The notes under the pieces were generated by a model. It saw only the letters and a list, made by a program, of their open reading frames with translations. It was not told where the DNA came from and did not search any database. The translations under genes were made by a program, and so were the position numbers. 64,000 nt of DNA from Dryas octopetala (lineage: Eukaryota > Streptophyta > Magnoliopsida > Rosales > Rosaceae): positions 12,993,896-13,057,895 of the forward strand of contig OY992837.1 of the NCBI GenBank assembly GCA_963921425.1. The letters are read 5' to 3'. Positions 40,482 through 52,837 of the stretch are shown here, one piece after another. Every line of letters starts with the position of its first letter. The stretch's first letter is position 1.

Positions 40482-43400
40482 ATGGATATAAGTAATGAGG
40501 CCAGTGTTGATCCATTTCCTATTGGACCTTCAACCATTGTTGGTCGGACTATTGCTTTCAGAGTTTTATTTTGCAAGTCAATGTCACATTTGAGGCATCA
40601 AATATTTCGTATATTTTTGAGTCTCATCTATAGATTCAGGGACTTTGTGGCTCCCATGTTCTCATGGTTGCATCCTCGAAACCCACAAGGGATATTGGCA
40701 ATGGTGACAATCATTGCTTTTATGTTGAAACGATACACAAATGTAAAAGGGAGGGCTGAAATGGCTTATCGAAGGAAGTTTTGGAGAAATATGATGAGAT
40801 CTGCATTGACCTATGAGGAGTGGGCTCATGCTGCTAGGATGCTTGATAAAGAGACCCCAAAGATGAATGAATCAGACCTTTATGATGAAGAAGTAGTTAG
40901 GAACAAGCTTCAAGAGCTCCACCACCGTCGCGAGGAGGGTTCTCTTAGAGATATAATATTCTGCATGCGAGCAGATCTTATTAGAAATCTTGGTAATATG
41001 TGCAACTCTGAGCTTCACAAGGGGAGACTTCATGTGCCCAAACTCATAAAGGAATATATCGATGAGGTCTCAACTCAGTTGAGAATGGTTTGCGATTCAG
41101 ACTCAGAAGAGCTCTCATTGGAAGAGAAGCTTGCTTTCATGCATGAAACAAGACACGCTTTTGGAAGAACTGCCTTGCTCTTGAGTGGGGGTGCTTCCCT
41201 GGGATCTTTTCATGTGGGTGTAGTTAAAACATTGGTGGAACATAAGCTTATGCCGAGAATAATTGCTGGTTCGAGTGTGGGATCCATAATGTGTGCTGTT
41301 GTTGCCACTAGGTCTTGGCCTGAGCTGCAAAGTTTTTTTGAGGATTCTTGGCACTCTTTGCAGTTTTTTGATCAGATGGGTGGGATTTTTACAGTTGTGA
41401 AGAGGATTATGACACGTGGAGCTGTTCATGAGATCAGGCAGTTGCAAATGATGTTAAGGCATCTGACAAGCAACCTTACATTTCAAGAAGCTTATGACAT
41501 GACAGGCCGAATTCTAGGGATAACTGTTTGCTCCCCAAGGAAGCATGAGCCACCTAGATGCCTTAACTACTTGACTTCACCTCATGTTGTTATATGGAGT
41601 GCAGTGACAGCTTCTTGTGCTTTTCCGGGCCTTTTTGAGGCTCAAGAACTAATGGCAAAAGATAGAAGTGGAGAGATTGTTCCTTATCATCCTCCATTTA
41701 ATTTGGGTCCAGAGGAGGGGTCAATGCCAGTGCGTAGGTGGAGAGATGGTAGCTTGGAGATTGATTTACCTATGATGCAGCTGAAAGAACTGTTCAATGT
41801 TAATCATTTTATTGTCAGTCAGGCAAATCCTCATATTGCACCATTATTAAGGCTAAAGGAATTTGTGAGAGCTTGTGGAGGCAACTTTGCTGCCAAGGTA
41901 TGCATCTATGAACTTCAATTCAGATTCTTTCGGATTTTATTGTCTCTGTCCAAGGCTTTGTGTTCTGTCTGCAGTTTTTATTTTTGGTGCTAGGGGAGCC
42001 GAAGCCCACCAAGAAAAAAATTAACTACCCAGGAACAAACCTGGGTCTAGAAACACCACAAACATCTTCCCAGTAGAAGATGGACAATAGAGCCAGGGGG
42101 TTGAAAAAGCACATTACAACCTAATCAGCATTCTGCTGTGTAGTTTTATTTTGTTCGTTACCGATATGGAAAGCCTTACCCTTGTGAACATGCCACTGCC
42201 TTCTTACTGCTTTTCTCTAATTTCTTCCATTTCCTCCCCCACATGTTTAAATTATAAGCTCTCACTGAATTAATACAAAGATAAGTAATAATGTGCATAC
42301 GTTGGAGGATAAAAGTGACTCACTTTTGTGAGTCAACTTGTTTATCACTTTGAACCACAACTTAGGTAGAATTTTGCTCGAATTGTAATAGGACAAAATT
42401 TTCCATCAATTTTTTTAGGGTGCCTCATATTTTTCTGTATCATTACTTGTACTGGTTTTAATATTAAATATTTCATATCCCTCCCCCAAAAACAACTTGG
42501 TGATCCTCAGTTGGGCTGACAGCTGATGATAAATTCTTGGCTGCTTCACCGATATGTGTTTAGAATTTAATGGCTTAGTAAATATTTCTTTTGATGTAAA
42601 CATCAGGCCACATCTTCATGGACTCCATAAACAATCTTTATAATTGATTTAGTCTATCATCTTGGTTATCAGTAAGCACCTTACTGAAAGAATACGAAAA
42701 TTAAGCTAGACAGCTCATCAGTTTTTTCCCATTGGTTGTAGTATTTTATCTGGATCCTGTTGAGTCTATTGTGTGATTTTGTATCCTTGACATTCTGATA
42801 ATATGAAAATAATTTATTTTAGTATTTGATTGTGTAGCTTGCTCATCTTGTTGAGATGGAGGTGAAACATAGATGTAACCAGATCCTGGAACTTGGTTTT
42901 CCATTAGGCGGACTTGCCAAGCTGTTTGCTCAAGATTGGGAGGGTGACGTTACTGTTGTTATGCCTGCCACACTTGCTCAGGTACCTAGAGAAATTAATG
43001 ATGGTTATGGTCAATATCAGCTACGCATCAACTAATGAATTAGGCCTGGTGATATACATGTGGGACCTTGCATTATAAAATTTATAATTCTGCTTAAAAC
43101 TTTTCTCTGGGTCCATATTGGAGGAATGATTTAAAGGAAAGTATTTGGATTTGATAGCAAGGCTAAATTAGTTATAAAGAAACTAGAAAACATTGGATAG
43201 AATATATTTGAAATAACCAGTTACAATATATATTTGAAATGTGAAATAAAAATCTTGGTATACTGATTGTAATAGTTCAAGAAAGTAATCTAATTAAATC
43301 CCTCAATTTGAAATTATTACTCCCAAATGGGCCCTTCAAGTATTTGATTAAATTGAACAAAGTCAAGTTTTACAAAATTATGTTTCGGACTATATTTGAA

Positions 43401-44500
43401 GATCTCTTTCCTTCTTTTATCATGTGGATCAATTGCAATAATCCCTGACATGGTGACTAACAAACCATTGGTTTTTCTGACTTATTTACCAGTACTCAAA
43501 AATTATACAAAATCCAACATATGTTGAGCTTCAAAAGGCAGCCAACCAAGGTAGGAGGTGCACATGGGAGAAGCTGTCAGCCATAAAAGCAAACTGCGGC
43601 ATTGAGCTTGCTCTTGATGAGTGTGTTGTAATTCTCAACCACATGCGTAGACTCAAAAGGAGTGCTGCAAGAGCTGCTGCTTCTTCTCATGGCCTAGCTA
43701 CCACAGTCAAATTCAGTGCATCAAGAAGAATTCCTTCTTGGAATTGCATTGCTCGTGAGAATTCATATGGTTCCCTTGAAGAAGACCTCCTTATAGATGC
43801 CGCTTCCTCATTCCATCATGGATTTGGCGGATCCACCAGTGGAGTTCATTCTGGTAAAAGCTTCCCAACCCACCGCAATATACATGACGGAAGTGACAGT
43901 GAATCTGAGAGTGTTGATTTAAATTCTTGGACAAGATCTGGTGGACCCTTAATGAGGACAACTTCAGCAAATACATTCGTTGACTTTGTCCAGAATTTGG
44001 ACATTGATGCTGAACTGAACAGAGGTTTGTTGGCTAATCCTAACTCATTGACGCCTCAGATGGTAGGCAATAGTCAATATTATCAAAGCCCAAGGGGGAC
44101 AACACCTGATAGAAGTCCTGATAGTTCAAAATTTGATAAGAGGCCAGATTTCGGAAGTATGGGTTCAGTCAATGGTTCTAGCATCATGGTGATTGAAGGT
44201 GATCTTTTGCAGCCTGAAAGAATACATAATGGGATTGTATTCAATGTTGTGAAGAAAGAGGACTTAACATTGACAAGTAGGAGTAGTCATGATATAGAAA
44301 ATTACAACAGTGAGGTCGCTGAATGTCTGCAACTTGACTGTCCAGAAAAGGAGATGGATGATAGATCTGCATCTGAGCATGGTGACAGTGATGGTGATAT
44401 CACTTCAGAAAACTGCTTCAATGAAACTGCACCTGAATGTAAGTCCACGGATCAATCTAACGTAGATGAGGGTAAGCATCATAGCTCTGTGGATGGTTAA
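40482..44500 (+). CDS. SDP1: SDP1-like patatin-domain triacylglycerol lipase, 855 aa
   Basis: Exons 40482-41897, 42838-42981 and 43493-44500 are all joined in phase 0 (donors GTATGC and GTACCT; acceptors TGTGTAG and TTACCAG). The product is 855 aa, close to the roughly 800-825 aa usual for SDP1 proteins. Residues 24-85 hold hydrophobic segments ([21 protein letters not shown]). The DUF3336-type region ([20 protein letters not shown]) precedes the patatin domain. The oxyanion motif is GGASLG at 236-241, the nucleophile motif is GSSVG at 263-267 (Ser265), and the catalytic Asp is in DGSLEID (Asp422). Exon 2 begins [13 protein letters not shown], as expected. The C-terminal third is Ser-rich, with [11 protein letters not shown] and GDLLQPERI motifs shared by the family. 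SDP1 starts oil-body triacylglycerol breakdown after germination. All key residues are present. Confidence 0.95.
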
Positions 44501-47500
44501 TGTTGATTACAGTTTTGCTTACATATTTATAAACAGTTTCGGTCTGATTGCTGACAGAATTAGGAGCTTATACCTATTCCAAAGATTATAGTAAATACTA
44601 AATACCAAGAATACTGCTTCAAGTTGACTACATGTTAGCGTTGCACTGAATTTCTTCTGCAGTAATTTGGCAAAGAAGTTGATTTCGAATTCTGCACGCA
44701 TGAAGGCGTGGGACTCTGTAAATTACTTGTTGGTTTATACAAAAAATGTACACAATTGTGATTCATATGGTTCAATGAATGAAGATTTGCTCTCTCTCTC
44801 TCTCTCTGAGGATTCAATATTATATTTTTTGTTCTCCCGAACCTTTTGCCAGATAGTTTGACATGCCCACTAGCTAAGATTAGAGACCCATCTGCTATCA
44901 CTGTCTTTAATACACTTGTCTTTGTCTCTAATGATTTTTTTTTTTTTGCTCTTGTTTCACATGTATCATAATGTGCTTTATAGCATGGAACTTTAGACCC
45001 ATCAGGAACAAGTTAGATGACTTGTACATCTTTGTACCTTAATTAATTAGTTTAAGAAGTTCATGGATACGCAGGTTTAATCATGTCCTGGGAGATTCCT
45101 GCCTCTATGGTGAGTATATGGGGCACTGTCAGTCGAAAGTAGCTTTGTGCCTTTGCTTTTTCCCCATTTTAATCTATAAACTTGCTTAGCCAACCATGAG
45201 GGCAAAAAATGAGGAGGTAAAGCCATAAAGGTGATCACTAATCAATGAATGTCACATGGCATTTTCTGTTATCCACAGCACTTTTGATAAAATATTGCAT
45301 AAATTTATTTGTCCTGCCAAAAATACATTTCATGTGAGACCCTAATTTAATTGTTAATTACTCTAAAGTTTGGCTAGTCCCTGGTGGAAAGCTCAAGATA
45401 TTAGTCTGACCCTATTGAATATGATGTAGGGGATTTTATATATAACCAACTAAAATACTATGACTGGATCACGCAATCGATCACAAAGAATATCGACAGT
45501 TTTCTGTAAAAGTAGGCATGCTTAAAACCCAAAGATGTCCATCACTAAACCAAATCCATAAAGAAATACATAAGCATTGACATGATGAATGCAGTAGCTC
45601 AATGCTACCTCTTCAATCTTCTTAGGGACAAAAAAGGTTGGGTGGGGTGGTAATTACCGCAACTGATTGAATAATCAATAATATTATGCAAACTTAGAAC
45701 TGCTTGATTTGTAATCAGATTTTCACGAGGTAACATGATTATAGCTGCTACGTACGCATAAATGCATAATTTAGGAGTAATGGCTGCAATTCAAGCTGAA
45801 ACAATCACACTTCATAAAGGGTTTTATTGGGTACTCAAAATAATCATTACACCAATCTTTACATTAAAGGGGACTCAAAAATCTTTAATTCATCTGCTTA
45901 AAATTTCAGAAGATACTATTTCATGAAAATTTTCATGATTTTGTTCGAATATTCAATTCTTCTGCTCACTTTGTACGATTCATCATCTACAATATGCATA
46001 TCGGAAACCCAATATGATGTTAGATGCTCTTTCAAAGTATGGTCATAAGGTAGCACATGCTAAAGTATGATCTTCTAATTATCCTATATTAGTAATGCTT
46101 GACATGTATATACTGATTTGTCCCGGAGACATAAGTTGTAATCTCTTTTTTGGCAGAGAAAACAGAGTTGTATATTTGTTTCTGAAAAATAAAATGAGTG
46201 AGGTTATGTAGACCACTCTCAGCTTCTAAGTTGATCACTCTAACATATTTTGTCTAATTTTTTTTTATTTTACCCTTTATTACAAAAATCTGATAAAATC
46301 ACCCAGATTCATTCGGTGGTTATCTATTGAAACATCCACTAATGTTCAGCAAATAAGTGTCGAATAAACACAAACATTTCAGCTAATAACTGTCGAATGC
46401 CTTTTTCACTTCTATTTGGTGATTATCCACCAACTAATCCACTAATGTTCAGTAGATAAATGTCGAATAATCACAAATATTTCCGTAGATAACTATTGAA
46501 TAACCCTACGAACAAAATTAAAATTTTTTATTTTAAGAGTAAAATTAAAATTTTAAAATAAGGTGATCAACTCAGCAATTTAGGATGGTCGGAATAGCAC
46601 CACTCAAATAAAATTATACTTAAGCATTATATATGCTATTCTTTTCTGATTCCGTTGCTCCATAATGGAGAGAGTGGACTATTATTTTCTGTTTTGGATT
46701 AGGGAGTGAGTGGTCTAATTAGCTCCAATTTGACACACGTGCACACATCACTCCCACACACTATGGGGATACTTCATTTGAAATTTCAAAGTTGAAAATA
46801 TTGATTGCACTTGATGTTAGAGTTATCTAATTTGTTTGCTAAATTTGTTCATTAGCGAGTGTAAGTATGAATATCTTAGTAATAAATGAGGTTCAGAGAC
46901 TCATAGTTAAACTCAGATGTAAATAAATGAGACACTACAATATAATTTGATAAACAAAATTTGATGAACAAAATTGGAAATTTCTGCTATACGTATAGTC
47001 ATTGTATGCATATAAACCACAGATCTTTGAACGGGGATGTGTTCATCTTTCTACTAAGTACTAATGACATATAGATTTTTTACCATTAATTATTGGCGGT
47101 TGTATTGTGACCCTACTATTTCATTAGCATTTATATCACATCCTAAGTAGATAGCATTTCTCTAACCAATAACATAGTTTCTGTGGTTCGTTCGGACTTG
47201 GGAGCTAGAGGTATTGTATTGATTGTTTACAAAAGCATATATGATATATCATCATCATCATCATTAATTGCAAGACAGGGAAAAGGAGTGGATAGTGTAG
47301 AGTCAAACATCATCAGCTCTCTCTCTCTCTCTCTCTCTCTCTGTGAAATTTCAATGAATATGGCACTATTAATAGTAAATGTGAAGTGGGGTGGTCCAAC
47401 ACTGCCCACTGAGTTTGGGGGAATTAGACTTGGGCTGTCACCGCATTTCAGAAAAAAAGCTTATATAATGAATAATGAATATGATAAGTGTCACGGTCCG

Positions 47501-50488
47501 CATTTAAAGTTATGCTTTCGTGATATTATTATGAAGGATGAGGGGTTAAATGGAAAGAATGTGGCATTCATTTGAAGAAGAATGGTCAGGTTGCGCGCAT
47601 AGAAAGGTAATTTAGTAATTTGCTAGTTTTGGGGTCTTCTAGTTGGAATTTAGGAAATTTAAAAATACCAGTAAGTTCAAGAATTTGAAACGAGTCTAAC
47701 GCAACTGACGGATCGTCATTCGGAGTTCGGATGAATTTATTATGGGCCATTATTACTCCTTGTATAAGTTAATATTTCCTCATAATTTATAAAAAAAGTC
47801 TTAAAATACTCTTTAGAGGGAAACATGGTGTTAGGCTCTCCATCACCCCTGACTTCAGCACCTATGGGGCGTTCAATGAGCTACTCTAGGAACCTTTGGG
47901 GTCTTAGGGGCGGGCTTCTGAAGGACGGTCGTGTGTCTCCGTGGGACAGGAGGTCCTACGGACAATACAAGCGAGCGGGAAAGATTGTATTGCGAACAAG
48001 GCTACATGAGAGATTCTCTTATGTTGCACCGTATAACTTATGGGCTATATGTGAACTCCCGGATACTCTGTGGTGCATCTTGACCACGTAGTATTCAATG
48101 AAGGCATCGGCTTGGGTTCGGCCATGCGCAATAGGTGAGGCTAGCACGCACGAGAAGGACGGCCTCATGCTAACGAGAGAAAGTTAATATGGGGCATTAG
48201 ACAAGAGTTGCTCACTCGGGTGGCATGCTTGCATGTTTAACTCGAGGAAAGGACTATGGGCATGAGCTAGCCCTTAATGTTATGACGATTAAAATATAAA
48301 AACAAAGTAAGACCCAACATGACAGAATAGAATGCCGATGTCATGAGAACCTATCGATCAGGCGAGTGTCTTAGCTAAAAACCTTGACACATGGAAGCAA
48401 TCGAGAATCATCGCTACGAGCGAGACTCGAGATGAGTAATTATTATTGACAAACCTCAAGAAGGCAACGAATTAGTCTAAATTTTAAAAGGAGCATACGA
48501 GAAGGAAATACTAGCCTTGATTCAAAAGAATCTCGGTGCCACACAGACATATTCCATTGCGTGCAAAACGAGCCCGTGACAATAAGCATGGCATAGAGGC
48601 GCATAGCCGCATAGGTGAAGTGAACAATAATCCAATTGCTCTTTTTTCTCTCTGTGTGCGTCACGGTTTCATTGCTTTCTTGTCTTTATTCCGCGTGCTG
48701 CACACTTTTCGCGTGCCTGCCACTTACCATTAGACGGCCCCAAAGCTAATTACATTTCCATTTTGCTTGATATTCTAGAACTCTCTCATTTAATCAATTA
48801 ATAAAGACTGTGCAAGCTCCTATTCATTTTGTTCACTTTATTTGATTTCAATCACTTTGTAGATATACTAGCTATATTTTCATTCTATTTTTCTTTTTAA
48901 CTTGTTAATTATTATAGATTATATTTTTAAAAATTATTCTTTAAATTGTCTCCACAAAAAATCTTATAAAAAGCAATACATGTTCCAATAAATCCCCAAA
49001 AAAACCCCAATTAAAAATACATAATTATTAAAAACTATGAAGATATTACAATTCGAGGCAATCATACAAATGTCCTGGTGAAACTCAGAGCAGACCTTGG
49101 AAAAGAGTGATTCTTTGAACACCTAAGTATGGTCTCTAGACATCAACCACAAGTTTTGGTACAAACCTTTGAGTTTTGTTCTCCCTCTCCTCACTCTCCC
49201 TACAACCTGAGCTTGCACCCCCTATCACTCACAACGGCCCCTTTTCCTTTTTTCGCTTTCTCTTCTTTCTTTCTTTCTTAGGTGATCTTTCTTAAGAGAG
49301 TAATATATGAAACTAAACTCTGAACGACAAGATTTCCAATCCTCAAAGTTTAATTAATAATGATTAATCTGCTTACCATCGAAGGAGTATCTTCAAGCCA
49401 AACAAGCTCCAAAATGACTCAACAAATGGGGAGTTACTTGAGGGTGGGAAGGTTAACAATTATATACCAAGTCCGAGTTCCCTCAAGATACTATTAGATT
49501 AGTGTGGGAACCAAGAAAATACAAGCTGGTTCACTTTTAAGTGGGCCCGGCAAGGCCATTGATCGATTGGTGGCATGTTCAATTAATCGACACTACTATT
49601 GTTATTGTATGTTATTTGCAAATCTCAAATGTTGTTGCTTAGTTACAACTGAAAATTTGTGTAAAAATAATATATATAAAAATATTTTTTGTCTTTTTGT
49701 TATATATACATGTATAATGTTAAGAGGTCGTGCAACATGAAGACATTGATAGCAATTTGGGGGAACTTCTTATCAGGCAACAATGGTTCAGCCTAACCCT
49801 ACTTAAGCATGCATATTATGCCGATGAAGATGTGGTGTGAAACTGTGAAGTTTACGTTGGAAGAGTAGAAGGCACGGGGCTAGGTGGGCTGAGGGGTAGG
49901 AACTTGAGATCCCACCAAGGACACCTTCGGCATTCAGGGGTTCATAGACCACCCTAGAACCATATTCATTAAGTGGACCGCATTAGTTGTCTGCTTCTAG
50001 GTTGGACACGTACTAAGGGCCACAGAAGGGTAACCACTCATTCTTAAAACCAACATTCTTAAGACCAAAGAGTCAAGTGGAAAGGGGATCTCCATTTTTG
50101 GTTCTTGATAGCTAGATCCTCAAAAACAACATGAATATGTCTAAGGAATCACATCCACCTTAATAATTTTTGTGATTTACAATAATCAGTTTCAACAAAT
50201 ATGTAACTGATTAAAAGTTATAATGATTTTATTGAGTGACAATAACAATGAATTCAACTATATTGTTGAACATAGCAAGCAATAGATTAATTGACAACGG
50301 TATGTCAATCGATCTAACAAGCAAAACTTCAAAAAGATTTTATATTGGATCAATGTTAAACCATAAGTTTTAAGCTCAAAAAGTACAACTATACACCCTA
50401 AAGTACACGATCCTATTGAGTACAAGGTATAAAAAAAAAAAAAAAAAAAATCAAGTCGATCGATTGACAAGGTGGCATATTATCAACA
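44501..50488. other. Long gene-poor region
   Basis: I see no supported gene in 6 kb. (CT)n microsatellites lie at 44790-44808 and 47317-47342. Two imperfect ~95-bp direct repeats (CATCCACTAATGTTCAG / GTGTCGAATAA motifs) lie at about 46314-46405 and 46408-46510. 47800-48760 is less AT-rich than its surroundings, with an 88-codon open frame (47825-48091) of no recognisable family; it may be a relic of a repeat. Confidence 0.45.
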
Positions 50489-50498
50489 TTTTAAAATG

Positions 50499-50865
50499 GG
50501 AATAAGTGTCATTTTGCTCCCCAAACTATTATGCTTGTACCATGTTTGCTCTCCAGACTTTTAATTTGGAAAATTAAAATATTTAACTTTTTCAATTTTG
50601 TCAATTGAGGTAATTTTGCCAATTTACTCAATAAATTTATATCAATGATGAACACGTGACTACAATTTTTCCCTCAATAATGACTCTTGGTGATGGGGAA
50701 TTAATTTTGTGTAAACGAAGCTTTGGATGGAAAGCGAACAAATTCACAAAATTACCTCAATTGGCAAAATTGAAAAGTCAAGTACCTTAAATTTTTCAAA
50801 TTGAAAATCTGGGGAGCAAATTGCTACAAGTGCAATAGTTTGAGGAGCAAAATAATATTTATCTC
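50499..50865. mobile_element. Mutator-type MITE with ~115-bp inverted arms
   Basis: The left arm (about 50499-50620, GTGTCATTTTGCTCCCCAAA...) and the complement of the right arm (ending GAGGAGCAAAATAATATTTAT) pair along about 115 bp, meeting at AATTGAGGTAATTTTG / CAAAATTACCTCAATT. It is flanked by the direct repeat TTTTAAAATG (50489-50498 and 50866-50875), a 9-10-bp target duplication typical of Mutator-like elements. No coding frame is seen. Confidence 0.85.
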
Positions 50866-51060
50866 TTTTAAAATGTGGATCGGGTATCACTTTTGTACGC
50901 ATTCCAAATTATTTAGTAAGATTATTTAAATAAATAAAATTTAAAAATAGACTTGTAGAATTCGAACTTGAGGCCTCTTACAATATTAAGAAGAAAAATA
51001 TTATTAGACCCCTAGCTAGATGGTGACTTGTACATCTTTCAACTAATATAATTAGTATAA

Positions 51061-52807
51061 GGACAAATTACACGCAAGTACCTCAACTAACCACCCAATT
51101 TCACTTTAGTACCTCAATAAAAAAAAGTTGCTCAGAGATACCTCAATTACTGATTTTGCACACCTAGGTACCTCAGTCAACTTTTTCATCTGGGAGGCCG
51201 TTAACTGCCTACGTGGTGGATTGACATGACTTTAAAAAAATGCCACGTGAACAAAAAAATAATAAAATAATTATTGAAAAAACAAAAAAAAAATTAAAAA
51301 CTCAATAATTAATTTAAAAAAACAAAAAGAAATAAAGAAAAAAACCTATTGGCTGCTGGCAGTCCCGAGCCCTCCTCCCTCCGCCTCCCTTGCGTCGGCC
51401 ACCCAACCCACCCATCCATCTCTCTCCCCCTCTCCGGCTAGCAGCTTCATCTCTCTTTTTCTCTCTTTTTGTCACACACTATGTCTCTCTCTTTCTCTCA
51501 CTCACTCTCAAATCTGGGTGTGCAGCCCCGATTTCTCCTCCCTCCGCCTCTTCCTCGTTGGCCACCCAACCCACTGGAATGACAGTGAGGGAGTCTGAGG
51601 TCACCAAAGGGTCCAAGATCATGCTCATGGCTTCTCAGGGCTTGCACCAAGGGGGTATTTTTCTGAAATTCAATTATTTTTTCTTGAAATTTGTCACACA
51701 CTCTGAGGTCACCAGCTTCATCTCTCTTTTTCTCTCTTTTTGTCACACACTCTGTCTCTCTATCTCTCTCTCACTCACTCTCAGATCTAGGTGTGCAGCC
51801 CCGATTTCTCCTCCCTCCGCCTCTTCCTCGTTGGCCACCCAACCCACTGGAATGACAGTGAGGGAGTCTGAGGTCACCAAAGGGTCCAAGATCATGCTCA
51901 TGGCTTCTCAGGGCTTGCACCAAGGGGGTATTTTTCTGAAATTCAATTATTTTTTCTTGAAATTTGATTTTTTTTTCTCCTGACCCAAATAAAAAAAAAA
52001 AACTTGAATTGGGATATTAAGTTTGATTGAAATGGAAGAACACACTTGTTTGGTAGTTGCAAAAATAATTGAGGGGACTGAGACTAGGGTTAATGCTCAG
52101 GCCGATGCCTATGAGTATATAGTGGATTATTCCAGACTAAAAAATAGGTCTGGGTGTTTTATTAGATTATTTGTTTAATTTATTATTTGATTAATGTTTT
52201 GGGGATGCATTTGAGGCCTCTGAGAAATCTTAGTTGCAGTTTTGGGTGGGTTATTGCATCTTGGAATTGTTGCATTGGTGAAAATTGCATAAGAAGAAGG
52301 GAGAATTGCAGAATAAGAAGGAAGCAGGAAGAAGAAGAAGAATAGGGAGAAGGGCTTGATGCGGGTTGGGTGACCAACGCGATCTACAGTGACAGTGGTA
52401 GGGAAGGGAGAGGGAGGGGTGGAGCTGGTGTCTGGAGAGGGGGAAGGAGGTGGGTGGGTTGGGTGGTCGACGCGGGGGAGGTGGAGGGAGGAGAGCTCGG
52501 GGCTGCTAGCAGCCAACAGGTTTTTTTCTTAATTTTTTTGTTTTTTTAATTAATTATTGGGTTTTTAATTTTTTTAGTTTTTTTAATAATTAATTAATTT
52601 TTTTATTATTTTTTTGTCCATGTGGCATTTTTTTAAAGCCATGTTAGTCTGCCACGTAGGCAGTTAATGGCCTTTCAAACGGAAAAATTGACGGAGGTAC
52701 CTGTGTGTGCAAAATTAGTAATTGAGGTATCTTTGAGCAACTTTTTTTTATTGGGGTACTCAAGTGAAATTAGGTAGTTAGTTGAGGTACTTGCGTGTAA
52801 TTTGCCC
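51061..52807. mobile_element. Non-autonomous Mutator-like element (Pack-MULE-like) with ~400-bp TIRs
   Basis: The ends are GGACAAATTACACGCAAGTA and the complement of TACTTGCGTGTAATTTGCCC. The inverted repeats extend inward for about 400 bp, through the poly-A/T blocks to GGCTGCTGGCAG.. and CCACCCAACCCACCC on the left and their complements on the right. A perfect 9-bp target duplication TTAGTATAA lies at 51052-51060 and 52808-52816. The interior carries a 271-bp tandem duplication containing a short coding-like piece (MTVRESEVTKGSKIMLMASQ) and another unmatched piece (52020-52140). There is no transposase. Capture of a host gene fragment is likely but not proven. Confidence 0.92.
51443..51971 (+). 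repeat. 271-bp tandem duplication inside the Mutator-like element
   Basis: Copy 1 starts at 51443 and copy 2 at 51714 (both AGCTTCATCTCTCTTTTTCT). They are nearly identical for about 250 bp and include the peptide VTKGSKIMLMASQGLHQGG in the same frame, because 271 bp plus internal indels preserve the frame. The peptide resembles the tail of a ubiquitin-like fold (GSKIMLM), but the match is short and the parent gene is not identified. Confidence 0.85.
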
Positions 52808-52837
52808 TTAGTATAATTATTATTTTTTAGATACAAT

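Noticed and set aside
47825-48091. 88-codon frame in a moderately GC-rich patch
   Set aside because: It has no recognisable family, no promoter or splice context, and an atypical composition; it may be a decayed repeat.
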